Shown here: positions 24,196 through 33,947 of the stretch, in pieces
Numbering within the stretch: the first letter of the stretch is position 1
How the letters are laid out: each line of letters begins with the position of its first letter
Assembly (NCBI GenBank): GCA_020851565.1
Contig: JADZCN010000168.1
Coordinates: 1 to 43,158, forward strand
Direction: 5' to 3'
Length of the DNA stretch: 43,158 nucleotides
DNA from: Acidobacteriota bacterium
Lineage (GTDB): Bacteria > Acidobacteriota > Vicinamibacteria > Vicinamibacterales > UBA2999
Program-made: the position numbers and the translations under genes
Notes under the pieces: generated by a model
Told to the model about the DNA's origin: nothing
The model's input: only the letters and a program-made list of their open reading frames with translations
Database searches by the model: none

Positions 24196-24989
24196 CAGAC
24201 GTGGGCTCCCCGGAGCGCCGCCAGGTAGTCGGTGACGGCGCGGCGCAAGCCGACGAACAGGGCGTGGCTGATCAACGCGTGGCCAATCGACACCTCGTCC
24301 AGGTGCGGCAGCGCATGGAAGATCGTCAGGTTGCGAAGGTCGAGGTCGTGACCGGCGTTCACCCCCAGGCCCTCCTCGTGCGCGATGCGCGCCGCCGCCG
24401 CGTACTGCTCGAAGGACGACCCGGCCGTGTCGGGCCCGCGCTCGAACGCCCGGGCGAAGGGCTCGGTGTAGAGCTCGACGCGGTCGGCGCCGAGCCGGCG
24501 TGCCCACCGGATGGGCTCCGGCTCCGGATCCACGAAGACACTGACGCGGATGCCCTCGCCCTTCATGCGCGCGATGACGTCGCCCAGCACCTCCGGCGGC
24601 GTGGAGGCGGACCAGCCGGCCTGGCTGGTGATCTCGCCGGGCAACACGGGAACCAGCGTGCACTGGTCGGGCCGGACCGCCATGACCATCGCGACGAGGT
24701 CGGGGCGCGGGTCGCCTTCGATGTTGAACTCGATGGTCCCCCTGAGGGGGGCGAGCTCGTCGGCAATTTCCCGGACGTCCCGCCGCGTGATGTGCCGCTC
24801 GTCAGCGCGCGGGTGGACCGTGATGCCGGGCGCGCCCGCGTCGATGCACACCCGCACGGCCTCGATGACCGATGGCAGCCGGCCGCCACGCGAATTGCGA
24901 ATGGTGGCGACCTTGTTCACGTTGACGGACAGCTTTGGGTGCATGGGTGCAGGGTGCATGGGTGCAGGGGTGCAGGGGGCACGCGCCAT
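24195..24989 (-). CDS. pdxJ: Pyridoxine 5'-phosphate synthase
   Basis: About 264-residue TIM-barrel enzyme that makes pyridoxine 5'-phosphate from 1-deoxyxylulose-5-phosphate and 3-amino-2-oxopropyl phosphate, the last step of de novo vitamin B6 synthesis. Signatures are LSVNVNKVATIRNSRGG, GITVHPRADERHI, EFNIEGDP, TLVPVLPGE and NAGHDLDLRNL. Orthologues begin near LSVNVNK. Here about 20 extra residues (MARAPCTPAP...) precede it, encoded by a short tandem repeat. The ATG at 24989 overlaps the glmM stop (TGATG); alternatives at 24959 or 24944 would avoid the repeat-encoded segment but lack a visible ribosome-binding site. Confidence 0.94.
   Translation of the reverse strand: MARAPCTPAPMHPAPMHPKLSVNVNKVATIRNSRGGRLPSVIEAVRVCIDAGAPGITVHPRADERHITRRDVREIADELAPLRGTIEFNIEGDPRPDLVAMVMAVRPDQCTLVPVLPGEITSQAGWSASTPPEVLGDVIARMKGEGIRVSVFVDPEPEPIRWARRLGADRVELYTEPFARAFERGPDTAGSSFEQYAAAARIAHEEGLGVNAGHDLDLRNLTIFHALPHLDEVSIGHALISHALFVGLRRAVTDYLAALRGAHV
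24937..24977. repeat. Short tandem repeat GGGTGCAT/GGGTGCA in pdxJ 5' end
   Basis: Five units of GGGTGCA with or without a following T lie where the N-terminus of pdxJ is encoded, giving the repeated residues P-M-H-P-A-P-M-H-P. It is coding or spacer depending on the true start. Confidence 0.85.
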
Positions 24990-26323
24990 CACGCGAGGTG
25001 CGCGCGGACCACCCCGGCAATCTCCTCCGCCCAGGCCTTGATCTCCTCGTCGTGCCGGCCCTCGATCATGATGCGCAGCAGCGGCTCCGTCCCGGAATAG
25101 CGGATGAGCAGGCGGCCCTGTCCGTCCACGCTCGCCTCCACGCGGCGGACAGCGTCGGCGATGGCGGGCACGCGCATGTAATCGGCACGCTCGCGCACGC
25201 GCACGTTCACCAGGACCTGCGGGTAGGTGACCAGCGCCGAGGCAAGATCGGCGAGTTCCCTCCCGGTCGCGGCCATGATGCGCAGCACCTCGAGCGCGGT
25301 GCCGATGCCGTCACCGGTCATCAGGTGCTCGGCGAAGATGATATGGCCCGACTGCTCACCGCCGAGAGCCAGCCCGCGCCGCCGCATCTCCTCCATGACG
25401 TACTTGTCGCCCACCGGGCACCGGGCCATCCCGATGCCACGCTCCCTGAGCGCGATCTCCAGGCCGATGTTGCTCATGACGGTGGCGACCAGCGCGTCAC
25501 CCGGAAGCCGGCCCTCGCGCATCAACTGCTCCCCCGCGATCAGCAGCACGGCGTCGCCGTCCACGACGTGCCCACGATGATCCACGAACAAGGCGCGGTC
25601 GCCATCGCCGTCGAAGGCGATGCCGAGCCGGGCGCCGGTACTCACCACCCGCTCGCGGGCCGCCGCCAGGTGCGTGGACCCACAGTGCAGGTTGATGTTC
25701 CGGCCATCGGGCGCAACGCCGATGGCCTCCACCTCGAAGCCCAGCGATCGGAAGAATGCCGGCGCCATCAGCGCGGTCGCGCCATTGGCGCAGTCGAGGA
25801 CGAGGCGCGAGCCCTGCAGCGGACCGGCGTCGCCGAGGATGCGCCGCGCGTGGTCCAGGTACGCCGCCGAGAGATCCCGGCAGGTGACGGCGGGCGTGGC
25901 GCCGGCCTTCACCTGCCACGACCCGTCGTGCACGACCGACTCGATCCGCGCCTCGACCGGCTCGGCCAGTTTCTCGCCCGAGCGCGAGAACACCTTGATG
26001 CCGTTGTCCTCGAACGGATTGTGCGAGGCCGAGATCACGATGCCGGCATCGAAGCCGCCGCCCGGGGTGAGGTAGGCCACGGCCGGGGTCGGCAGGATGC
26101 CCGCGCTCACCACTTCCGCGCCCTCGCCCGTCAATCCGCGGGCCAACTCTTCTTCGATCCACGTGCCGGACTCGCGCGTGTCGCGCCCGACCAGCACGCG
26201 CATCGGGCCGTTTCCTCCGTCCCGCGCCCGCACCAGGGCCGCGCCCACCCGCGAGACCGTCTCGCGATCCAGCGGTGCCGCGCCGGCCCTGCCGCGTATG
26301 CCATCGGTTCCGAACAGTTTCAT
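24989..26323 (-). CDS. glmM: Phosphoglucosamine mutase
   Basis: 444-residue alpha-D-phosphohexomutase converting glucosamine-6-phosphate to glucosamine-1-phosphate for peptidoglycan. The start KLFGTDGIRG is diagnostic. The phosphorylated serine is Ser100 in ISASHNP, the metal-binding loop is DGDGDR near residue 240, and the sugar-binding GGEQSGH and phosphate-binding RYSGTEPL loops are all intact. The ATG overlaps the ybbR stop (ATGA). The cdaA-ybbR-glmM order is the conserved c-di-AMP cluster, in which GlmM can inhibit CdaA. Confidence 0.97.
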   Translation of the reverse strand: MKLFGTDGIRGRAGAAPLDRETVSRVGAALVRARDGGNGPMRVLVGRDTRESGTWIEEELARGLTGEGAEVVSAGILPTPAVAYLTPGGGFDAGIVISASHNPFEDNGIKVFSRSGEKLAEPVEARIESVVHDGSWQVKAGATPAVTCRDLSAAYLDHARRILGDAGPLQGSRLVLDCANGATALMAPAFFRSLGFEVEAIGVAPDGRNINLHCGSTHLAAARERVVSTGARLGIAFDGDGDRALFVDHRGHVVDGDAVLLIAGEQLMREGRLPGDALVATVMSNIGLEIALRERGIGMARCPVGDKYVMEEMRRRGLALGGEQSGHIIFAEHLMTGDGIGTALEVLRIMAATGRELADLASALVTYPQVLVNVRVRERADYMRVPAIADAVRRVEASVDGQGRLLIRYSGTEPLLRIMIEGRHDEEIKAWAEEIAGVVRAHLA

Positions 26324-26970
26324 GGCTTCACCGGAGCAATCGTCACCGTCACGGTGACGGTCTGCGGCGACCGGACCCGAACCGAGGGGTCGATCACGCC
26401 TACCGTCACCACCTCCTGGACCGTGTCCCGCCGGTCGGCCACCGAGATCGGCTCGGTAATGGCCTCGCGGAGCTGCTTCAACGCGCTGGCCGGCCCGGCG
26501 ACCTCGATGGTCTCGGGCTCGGACCGCACGGCGGTCACCTCGAAGCCGGCTGCCGGCCGGCCGTCGATGGTCGGCGTCACGCGCACGACCCTGACACCCG
26601 ATGTCTCGAACTCCAGCGTGAGCGTGGCCGGAGAGACCTGGACCGTCTCGAGCCCATAGGGCGCCTTCACCTGCCCGGGCGTCAGGTGGAAGAGACGCCG
26701 TCCGGGACGCGCCGCCCGCAGGTCGATCACGGTGGCCACGTCCCCGGTCGCCATCCGGCTCAGCGTTCCCGAGGACCCCCGCAGCCGCACCTCCACCGTG
26801 TCAGGCGGATTGCTGACGATTTCCAGATCGGACGGCAGGTTCTGGAGCTCCACGGGAACGCGCAGTACCCGCTCCACCACGCTGTCGCCGGCCACCACCA
26901 GCCACAGCAGCGCGGCAATGAAGATCGACAGCACCTTGAGCCCGAAGTTGCGGATGGAGAGCGACGGCAT
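26320..26970 (-). CDS. ybbR: YbbR-domain protein (CdaR-type regulator)
   Basis: 216-residue membrane-anchored protein with one N-terminal membrane segment (IFIAALLWLVVAG) and YbbR repeats outside. Signatures are NFGLKVLSIFIAALLW at the start, LPSDLEIVSNPPDTVEV, and V.GP.S.L motifs (VAGPASALKQL). In Gram-positives CdaR modulates CdaA activity. The gene overlaps cdaA (TGATG) and glmM (ATGA), so the three are tightly coupled. Confidence 0.92.
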   Translation of the reverse strand: MPSLSIRNFGLKVLSIFIAALLWLVVAGDSVVERVLRVPVELQNLPSDLEIVSNPPDTVEVRLRGSSGTLSRMATGDVATVIDLRAARPGRRLFHLTPGQVKAPYGLETVQVSPATLTLEFETSGVRVVRVTPTIDGRPAAGFEVTAVRSEPETIEVAGPASALKQLREAITEPISVADRRDTVQEVVTVGVIDPSVRVRSPQTVTVTVTIAPVKP

Positions 26971-27782
26971 CAGCTCAACGCGTCGGCCGTCCGCGCCGTG
27001 CTCAGCGTGCGCCGCAGCGTGACCAGCGACTTGAGCCGGGCGCGCAGGCGCTCGGCATCCAGGTTACGTTCGAGGGCGCCGTCGAGGATGAGCGAGACGC
27101 CGCCGGTCTCCTCGGAGACCACGATGGCCACCGCATCGTTCTCCTCGGTGACGCCCAGGGCGGCCCGGTGCCGCGACCCCAGGTCGCGGCTGAGGCGCGG
27201 GTTCACCGACAGCGGCAGGAAGCAGGCGGCTGCCGCGACGCGATCGCCCTGCACGATGACCGCACCATCGTGCAGGGGCGAGGTCGGCTGGAAGATGCTG
27301 ACCAGCAGGTCGTAGGTGAGCTTCGCATCGAGCGGGATGCCACTCTCGATGAAGTTCCGAAGCCCGACGCGCCGCTCGATCACGATGATGGCGCCCGTCC
27401 GCTTCGCCGACAGGGCGCTGGCCGCGACCACCAGCTCCTCGATGGTGTCGTCGTCACTCGCCTGGCGCTCGAAGCGGCGGAAGATCGGGGCCCGGCCCAG
27501 GTGCATGAGGGCGCGCCGGATGTCTGCCTGCAGCAGCACGATCGCGGCGAACACCACGTAGCCGACGATGTTGCGGATGAGCCAGTTCAGCGTCTCGAGC
27601 TGCAGCCCGAGCGACATGTAGAAGAGGCCGACCACCACCGCGATCCCGATGGCCATCTGCACGGCCCGCGTGCCGCGGATCAGCTTCAGCAGCTCGTACA
27701 CCACGACCGAGACGATCGCGATGTCGAGAAGGTCCCACCAGGTGACGGCAGGGCGCTGGAGCAGATCGGTGAGCCAGGTCAT
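26970..27782 (-). CDS. cdaA: Diadenylate cyclase (c-di-AMP synthase)
   Basis: 270-residue CdaA/DacA. Three N-terminal membrane segments (about residues 12-95) and a short coiled linker are followed by the DAC domain (about 105-250). The catalytic motifs are intact: DGA in SPLHDGAVIV and RHR in GSRHRAALG. It makes c-di-AMP from two ATP at the inner membrane; this messenger controls potassium and osmotic balance and cell-wall homeostasis. The ATG gives the usual start MTWL. An in-frame GTG 15 codons upstream is less likely. folP lies 73 bp upstream. Confidence 0.96.
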   Translation of the reverse strand: MTWLTDLLQRPAVTWWDLLDIAIVSVVVYELLKLIRGTRAVQMAIGIAVVVGLFYMSLGLQLETLNWLIRNIVGYVVFAAIVLLQADIRRALMHLGRAPIFRRFERQASDDDTIEELVVAASALSAKRTGAIIVIERRVGLRNFIESGIPLDAKLTYDLLVSIFQPTSPLHDGAVIVQGDRVAAAACFLPLSVNPRLSRDLGSRHRAALGVTEENDAVAIVVSEETGGVSLILDGALERNLDAERLRARLKSLVTLRRTLSTARTADALS

Positions 27783-27855
27783 CTGAAAGGGAGGGGTGGC
27801 AGCTGATCCTATCGCAGGACCCGCCACGGGCGGGAAGGCAGCGCGCCCGCCCCCC

Positions 27856-28725
27856 TCACACCGAAGCGGCGCGGATGGCCTCGGCCACGCGGACCACCTG
27901 CACCATCTCGGCGACCCGATGCACGCGGACGATGTGCGCGCCGCCCAGCACGGCGGCGGTGGCGGCCGCCGCGGTGGGCCAGTCGCGCTGGGCGGCTGGC
28001 ATCGGCCCCGTGGCGGCCGTCATGAACGACTTCCGGGAGGGCCCGACCAGCAGCGGCCGGCCCAGCGCGAGGAGTCGCGACGTGGCCGCCAGGACGCGGA
28101 AGCTGTGCTCAGGCCGCTTGGCGAAGCCAATCCCCGGGTCGAGCAGCACGCGGTCCCACGCGACTCCGACCCCCACGGCACGCTCTACGCGCCGCTGCAA
28201 GTGCCGCATCACCTCCGCCACCACGTCGTCGTAGGAGGCTTCGGCGTACATGTCCGTGGGCCGGCCCCGCATGTGCATGAGCACGATGGGCACCCCGCGG
28301 GCGGCCACGAGGGGCCCCATCGCGGGGTCGGAGTCGAGCGCGCTCACGTCGTTCACCATGGCCACGCCTTCGTCGAGCGCGAAGTTGGCGACCGCGGCCT
28401 TGCTGGTGTCGATGGAGAGGGGCACCCGCGCGCGGCCGCCGATGGCGCGCAGCACGGGGCGAAGGCGCGCAATCTCCTCCGCCGCGTCCACGGGCGCCGC
28501 TCCGGGTCGCGTGGACTCCGCGCCGATGTCGATGATGTCGGCCCCGGCCTCTTCCATGGCTCGCAAGGTGTCCAGCGCCCGCGCGGGATCGGCGAGCAGG
28601 CCGTCGGCCGAGAACGAATCGGGCGTGAGGTTGAGGATGCCCATCACCAGGGCGCGGTCGCCGAGCGTGAGCGGCGAACGACCCGGGAGCGGGATGGAGA
28701 AGCGCTGTCGACCCGAATGCGGCAC
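27856..28725 (-). CDS. folP: Dihydropteroate synthase
   Basis: 289-residue TIM-barrel enzyme condensing 6-hydroxymethyl-dihydropterin pyrophosphate with p-aminobenzoate; it is the sulfonamide target. Signatures are MGILNLTPDSFS, DIGAESTRPGA, PLSIDTSK, MVNDVSAL, DPGIGFAK, GPSRKSF and RVHRVAEM. The frame is open further upstream into ftsH, so the GTG at 28725 was chosen: it gives the family length and lies after the ftsH stop. The dispersed palindrome copy C sits between the two genes. Confidence 0.95.
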   Translation of the reverse strand: MPHSGRQRFSIPLPGRSPLTLGDRALVMGILNLTPDSFSADGLLADPARALDTLRAMEEAGADIIDIGAESTRPGAAPVDAAEEIARLRPVLRAIGGRARVPLSIDTSKAAVANFALDEGVAMVNDVSALDSDPAMGPLVAARGVPIVLMHMRGRPTDMYAEASYDDVVAEVMRHLQRRVERAVGVGVAWDRVLLDPGIGFAKRPEHSFRVLAATSRLLALGRPLLVGPSRKSFMTAATGPMPAAQRDWPTAAAATAAVLGGAHIVRVHRVAEMVQVVRVAEAIRAASV

Positions 28726-28751
28726 GGTCCGGAACGCGCGCGGATGGGGAG

Positions 28752-28775
28752 CGCCGGGGCTTCTCAGCCCCGGCG
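28752..28775. repeat. Dispersed REP-like palindrome, copy C
   Basis: Arms CGCCGGGGCT and AGCCCCGGCG around the loop TCTC, preceded by GGAG, which is the inverse of the CTCC flank of the other copies. It lies 5 bp after the ftsH stop and may trim or attenuate the ftsH-folP transcript. Confidence 0.8.
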
Positions 28776-28780
28776 ACCAG

Positions 28781-30694
<1,914 letters not shown>

Positions 30695-30709
30695 TGCCTC
30701 CGGGCGAAT

Positions 30710-32101
30710 CTACCGCCTCAGGGTCAAGACTACCACGGCCGCCGAACGGGGGGTCACGCGGAAGGCCTCGCCCACCACGTGGCCCGCGACCCAGGCGATG
30801 CGCCCCTCTCCGTCCAGCACGATCGGCACCAGCCCGCGTTCCTCCCGCGGCACTTTCCGATCCACGAACACATCCTGCACTTTCTTGTGCCCGCCGAGCC
30901 CCAGGGGCTCGACCCGGTCGCCCGGGCGCCAGCCGCGAACCGTCAGCCTCCGGCCGACAGCGTTCGCATCGAGCACGGCGCGATGGGTCGAAGCAGCGCC
31001 CGCCAGTTCCCGGGGCATGGGGCCGGCGGCCTCGACCACCCAGTGGCCCAGGGGGTGATGGGCCGTGCCGGGCACCTCGAGCGGTACCGCCGACTCGTCC
31101 GAGGGCAACGACGGCAGGAGGGAAGCCCGAGCGCCCCTATTGGTTAAGACAGCAAACCCGCGAATTCGTTCCAGCCGGACCGGCCCGATGTCCCTGACTC
31201 TGGCATCAGGGGCCGGATCCAGCACGGCGTCGGTCTCTTCCCATCCATACGCCCTGGACGGGTCGAGTGTTTCAAGCGCCCTCAACACCACGCGGCGCGC
31301 CAGCGCCTCGGGCAGGCGGGCCAGGTCGTCGAGGCTCAGCCGCACCTGCCACGCCTCGTGCACGACGAGCCGGTCCGCCTCCACGGCGGCCAGTTGATCC
31401 AGCAGGCGGGCGTCGGCGGCATGGATTCGCGCGGCCCTCGCCAGGGCCTCCCCGACCCGGGGGTTCAGCAGCGCCAGGCGCGGCAGCACCTCATGGCGGA
31501 CGCGGTTGCGCGCCACGCCCACGTCGTCGTTGGTCTTGTCTTCGCGCCACGCCTCGCGGCGAGTGCCGAGCCATGCGCGCAGCTCGTCGCGGCGGATGTC
31601 GAGCAACGGCCGCACGCGGTCGTCCGTTCGCGGCGCCATGCCGCCCAGGCCGCGTGGGCCGGCACCACGTACCAGGCGCAGCAGCACGGTTTCGGCCTGA
31701 TCGTCCCGTGTGTGGGCCAGGGCGACGACATCGCCGCCCAGCCGACCCAGGGACTGACGAAGGAACTCCAGTCGCGCCTGCCGGCCCGCCAGTTCGACCG
31801 AGCAGCGGCTGGCGCGGGCACGCGCGGGGACATCGACGCGGCCGAGGTCGAACGGTAGCCCGAGCCGCGCGGCCAGGGCCTCCACGAACGCGGCGTCGCC
31901 ATCCGCCTCGGCGCCGCGAACCTGGTGATTGAGGTGTGCCACACCCGCGAGCCTGAGCGCGCTTCTTCGGGCCAGCTCGTCCAGGATGAAGAGGAGTGCC
32001 ACCGAGTCGGAACCACCGGACACGGCCGCCACGACGCGCGTCCCGGCCGCCCACTGGCCATGCCGGCCGGCAAACGCCTGCACGCGGTCGACGAGGCTCA
32101 T
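30710..32101 (-). CDS. tilS: tRNA(Ile)-lysidine synthase
   Basis: 463-residue enzyme that attaches lysine to C34 of tRNA-Ile(CAU) so that it reads AUA. The PP-loop is SGGSDS at residues 28-33. AHLNHQVRG, HTRDDQAET and LLDIRRDELRAWL are family marks, and RNRVRHEVLPRL follows. The C-terminal domain (about 370-463, LTVRGWRPGDR, KKVQDVFVDRKVPREER) is the tRNA acceptor-binding TilS_C domain. The ATG was chosen by family length. A tRNA with anticodon CAU lies 48 bp upstream on the same strand. Confidence 0.95.
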   Translation of the reverse strand: MSLVDRVQAFAGRHGQWAAGTRVVAAVSGGSDSVALLFILDELARRSALRLAGVAHLNHQVRGAEADGDAAFVEALAARLGLPFDLGRVDVPARARASRCSVELAGRQARLEFLRQSLGRLGGDVVALAHTRDDQAETVLLRLVRGAGPRGLGGMAPRTDDRVRPLLDIRRDELRAWLGTRREAWREDKTNDDVGVARNRVRHEVLPRLALLNPRVGEALARAARIHAADARLLDQLAAVEADRLVVHEAWQVRLSLDDLARLPEALARRVVLRALETLDPSRAYGWEETDAVLDPAPDARVRDIGPVRLERIRGFAVLTNRGARASLLPSLPSDESAVPLEVPGTAHHPLGHWVVEAAGPMPRELAGAASTHRAVLDANAVGRRLTVRGWRPGDRVEPLGLGGHKKVQDVFVDRKVPREERGLVPIVLDGEGRIAWVAGHVVGEAFRVTPRSAAVVVLTLRR

Positions 32102-32149
32102 GGGCTCAGGATAAGGGACCGGCGAGACGCGGCCCCAGGGCAAGTCGAG

Positions 32150-32226
32150 TGGTGCCGGAGGGCGGACTCGAACCGCCGACCTAGCGCTTATGAGACGCTC
32201 GCTCTAACCGGCTGAGCTACTCCGGC
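32150..32226 (-). tRNA. tRNA with anticodon CAU (probably elongator tRNA-Met)
   Basis: 77 nt including an encoded CCA. The acceptor stem is GCCGGAG/CTCCGGC with discriminator A. The D arm contains AGCTCAGCCGGTTAGAGC. The anticodon stem AGCGT/GCGCT holds the loop CTCATAA, anticodon CAT. The T arm contains GTTCGAGTC. The sequence fits elongator tRNA-Met best. A tRNA-Ile2 whose C34 is modified by the neighbouring tilS product cannot be excluded by eye. It is not an initiator, because the first acceptor pair is a normal G-C. Confidence 0.93.
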
Positions 32227-32237
32227 ACGAACCACCG

Positions 32238-32243
32238 ATTGTA
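32238..32243 (-). promoter_or_regulatory. -10-like box of the tRNA-CAU/tilS transcript
   Basis: TACAAT on the minus strand (inside GTACAAT), 11 bp before the tRNA 5' end, a normal distance for a short processed leader. No clear TTGACA-like -35 is seen at 16-18 bp. Confidence 0.5.
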
Positions 32244-32288
32244 CACGGGTTCAGCAGGGGGCTTCCACTCGGGGCGTGACCGCCGCAC

Positions 32289-33941
32289 TCACGGATGTAA
32301 CGGGCCGGGAACGCGCGCCCGCCAGGCGGCGCGGGACCGCGCGGTGGCGCACCATGTCACGCCATCCAGTTCGCCGCAGGCGAGCCCTTCACCCTTCTGC
32401 ACGTCGCCCAGATAACCTCGGTTCAGCAGATAGAGCGTGTCGTCGTCGAAGCGCCCGTCCGTGAGCCGCTGGCGGAATTCATCGCAGTAATCGGAAATCG
32501 CCAGGTCGTCCCAGCGTGATTGCTCGCCGGTGTTGACGCTGAGCCCGTGAAGACTCGCCAGGTACCCCGCGGCCTCGAACGTGACCGGCGCGGTGCCGCA
32601 CTGCGGAGGGAGCACGAGCGCCAGGTGCCGGTAGTGGGACAGGATGGCTCCCCATTCCGGCGACGTGAACGGATAGCTCCAGCGGTGAGCGGCCGGACTG
32701 TGGGCAATCGCGCGCCGCGACGAGAAGCCGGGCCAGAGATCGATGGCCTGCAGGGCGACGGCGGCGCACAGCACCACCGACGCCATCGGCGGGCGGAGCC
32801 TCGAGACCACGGCGCCGAGCGCCAGCGTCAGCATCGTGTAGGCCGCAGGCCAGAAGAAGCGGCCCGTGACCCGGAACACGCTCGCGCGCTCGAGCCACGC
32901 CGTCGAGTAGTCCAGGAGGATGCGATCGGCGGAGGTCACCCGTGGGCTCAGGGCATATGCGGCCAGCACCAGGGAGACGGCCAGCAGCGGCATCATCGTG
33001 CGCCAGCTTCCGCTCGGGGTGCGCAAGGCCGCCACGGCCAGGCCCACGACGATTAGCGCGAGAGCGCCCGCGCCCATGTACTGAAAGCCCTCGAAGCCCT
33101 GGCCTCCGGCGCCAATCCGCTGCTCGGGAAGCAGCGCCGACCACTGGTTGGGGGAGACAGGCCCGAGCAGGTTCACCGAGAACGTCGTGAGCCCTTCACG
33201 AGCCAGCGCGTCCGCGGGCAGCGAGAAGAGCCCCGATGCCCACCATCCCGCGCCCACGCCAACCAGGGCCAGCGCCGCCCCGTCGGCCGCGCGTGCCGCG
33301 CCACGCCACCCGGCCTCCAGCCAGACGCGAACAACAAGCGCACCCTCCAGGGCCAGCACCATGACCGCCAGATACGGGTGTACGAGCCCGGCAATCACGC
33401 CGATCCCGACGAGGTGGTCGAACGGCGCATCGTGGTGAGGGCGATGGCGCACGTATACCCAGATGGCCCAGAGGATCAGCCACTGCGCGCACAGGGCCGA
33501 ATGCACCGTGCGGTTGAGCAGCGTGGGCAGGAGGACGAACAGCGCCCCGCCGGCGACCTGGTGCATCGCCGATGCCGACCGTACTCGAACGAGCAGCGCA
33601 CCGAAGTACCCCTGCAACGCGAAGCAGATCATGAGCCACGCGCCGAGGTACTGGAATGGCATCGGCAAGGCGGCCGACAGCGGCTTCAACGCAAACGCCA
33701 CCAGGGGAATCGAGTCGGTGAGGCCGATGGCCGACCCATGAGGTGCACGGTTGTAGCCATTGATGAGCCCCGGCGGCCAGGACCACGGCTCCTGGCGGAA
33801 GAACTGCCAGCCGAGGAACTGGAATCGCCAGTCGGAACGCATCAACCAATCGACGTTCGACGGGTCGATGACCGATGGCCCGTGGACCCACACGAAGAAC
33901 GCCGCTCCGAACAGCGCCGCCGCGAGTGGGCCCTTCGCCAT
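32289..33941 (-). CDS. Polytopic membrane protein, DUF6311-like (GT-C/YfhO-type layout)
   Basis: 550-residue protein with about ten to twelve hydrophobic segments over residues 1-420 and a soluble C-terminal domain of about 130 residues. The early loop WRFQFLGWQFFRQEPWSWPPG, split by the first helices, and GLTDSIPLVAFALKPLS resemble DUF6311 and other lipid-linked-sugar glycosyltransferase-like membrane proteins. The C-terminal part (PPQCGTAPVTFEAAGYLASL) may be periplasmic. No glycan gene is adjacent, so the role stays open. It starts 6 bp after the DHS-like gene stop and is co-transcribed with it. Confidence 0.75.
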   Translation of the reverse strand: MAKGPLAAALFGAAFFVWVHGPSVIDPSNVDWLMRSDWRFQFLGWQFFRQEPWSWPPGLINGYNRAPHGSAIGLTDSIPLVAFALKPLSAALPMPFQYLGAWLMICFALQGYFGALLVRVRSASAMHQVAGGALFVLLPTLLNRTVHSALCAQWLILWAIWVYVRHRPHHDAPFDHLVGIGVIAGLVHPYLAVMVLALEGALVVRVWLEAGWRGAARAADGAALALVGVGAGWWASGLFSLPADALAREGLTTFSVNLLGPVSPNQWSALLPEQRIGAGGQGFEGFQYMGAGALALIVVGLAVAALRTPSGSWRTMMPLLAVSLVLAAYALSPRVTSADRILLDYSTAWLERASVFRVTGRFFWPAAYTMLTLALGAVVSRLRPPMASVVLCAAVALQAIDLWPGFSSRRAIAHSPAAHRWSYPFTSPEWGAILSHYRHLALVLPPQCGTAPVTFEAAGYLASLHGLSVNTGEQSRWDDLAISDYCDEFRQRLTDGRFDDDTLYLLNRGYLGDVQKGEGLACGELDGVTWCATARSRAAWRARVPGPLHP

Positions 33942-33947
33942 CGGGGC

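Noticed and set aside
27783..27827. Upstream GTG as the cdaA start
   Set aside because: The added 15 residues have no membrane or family character, and MTWL is the usual kind of beginning for this family.
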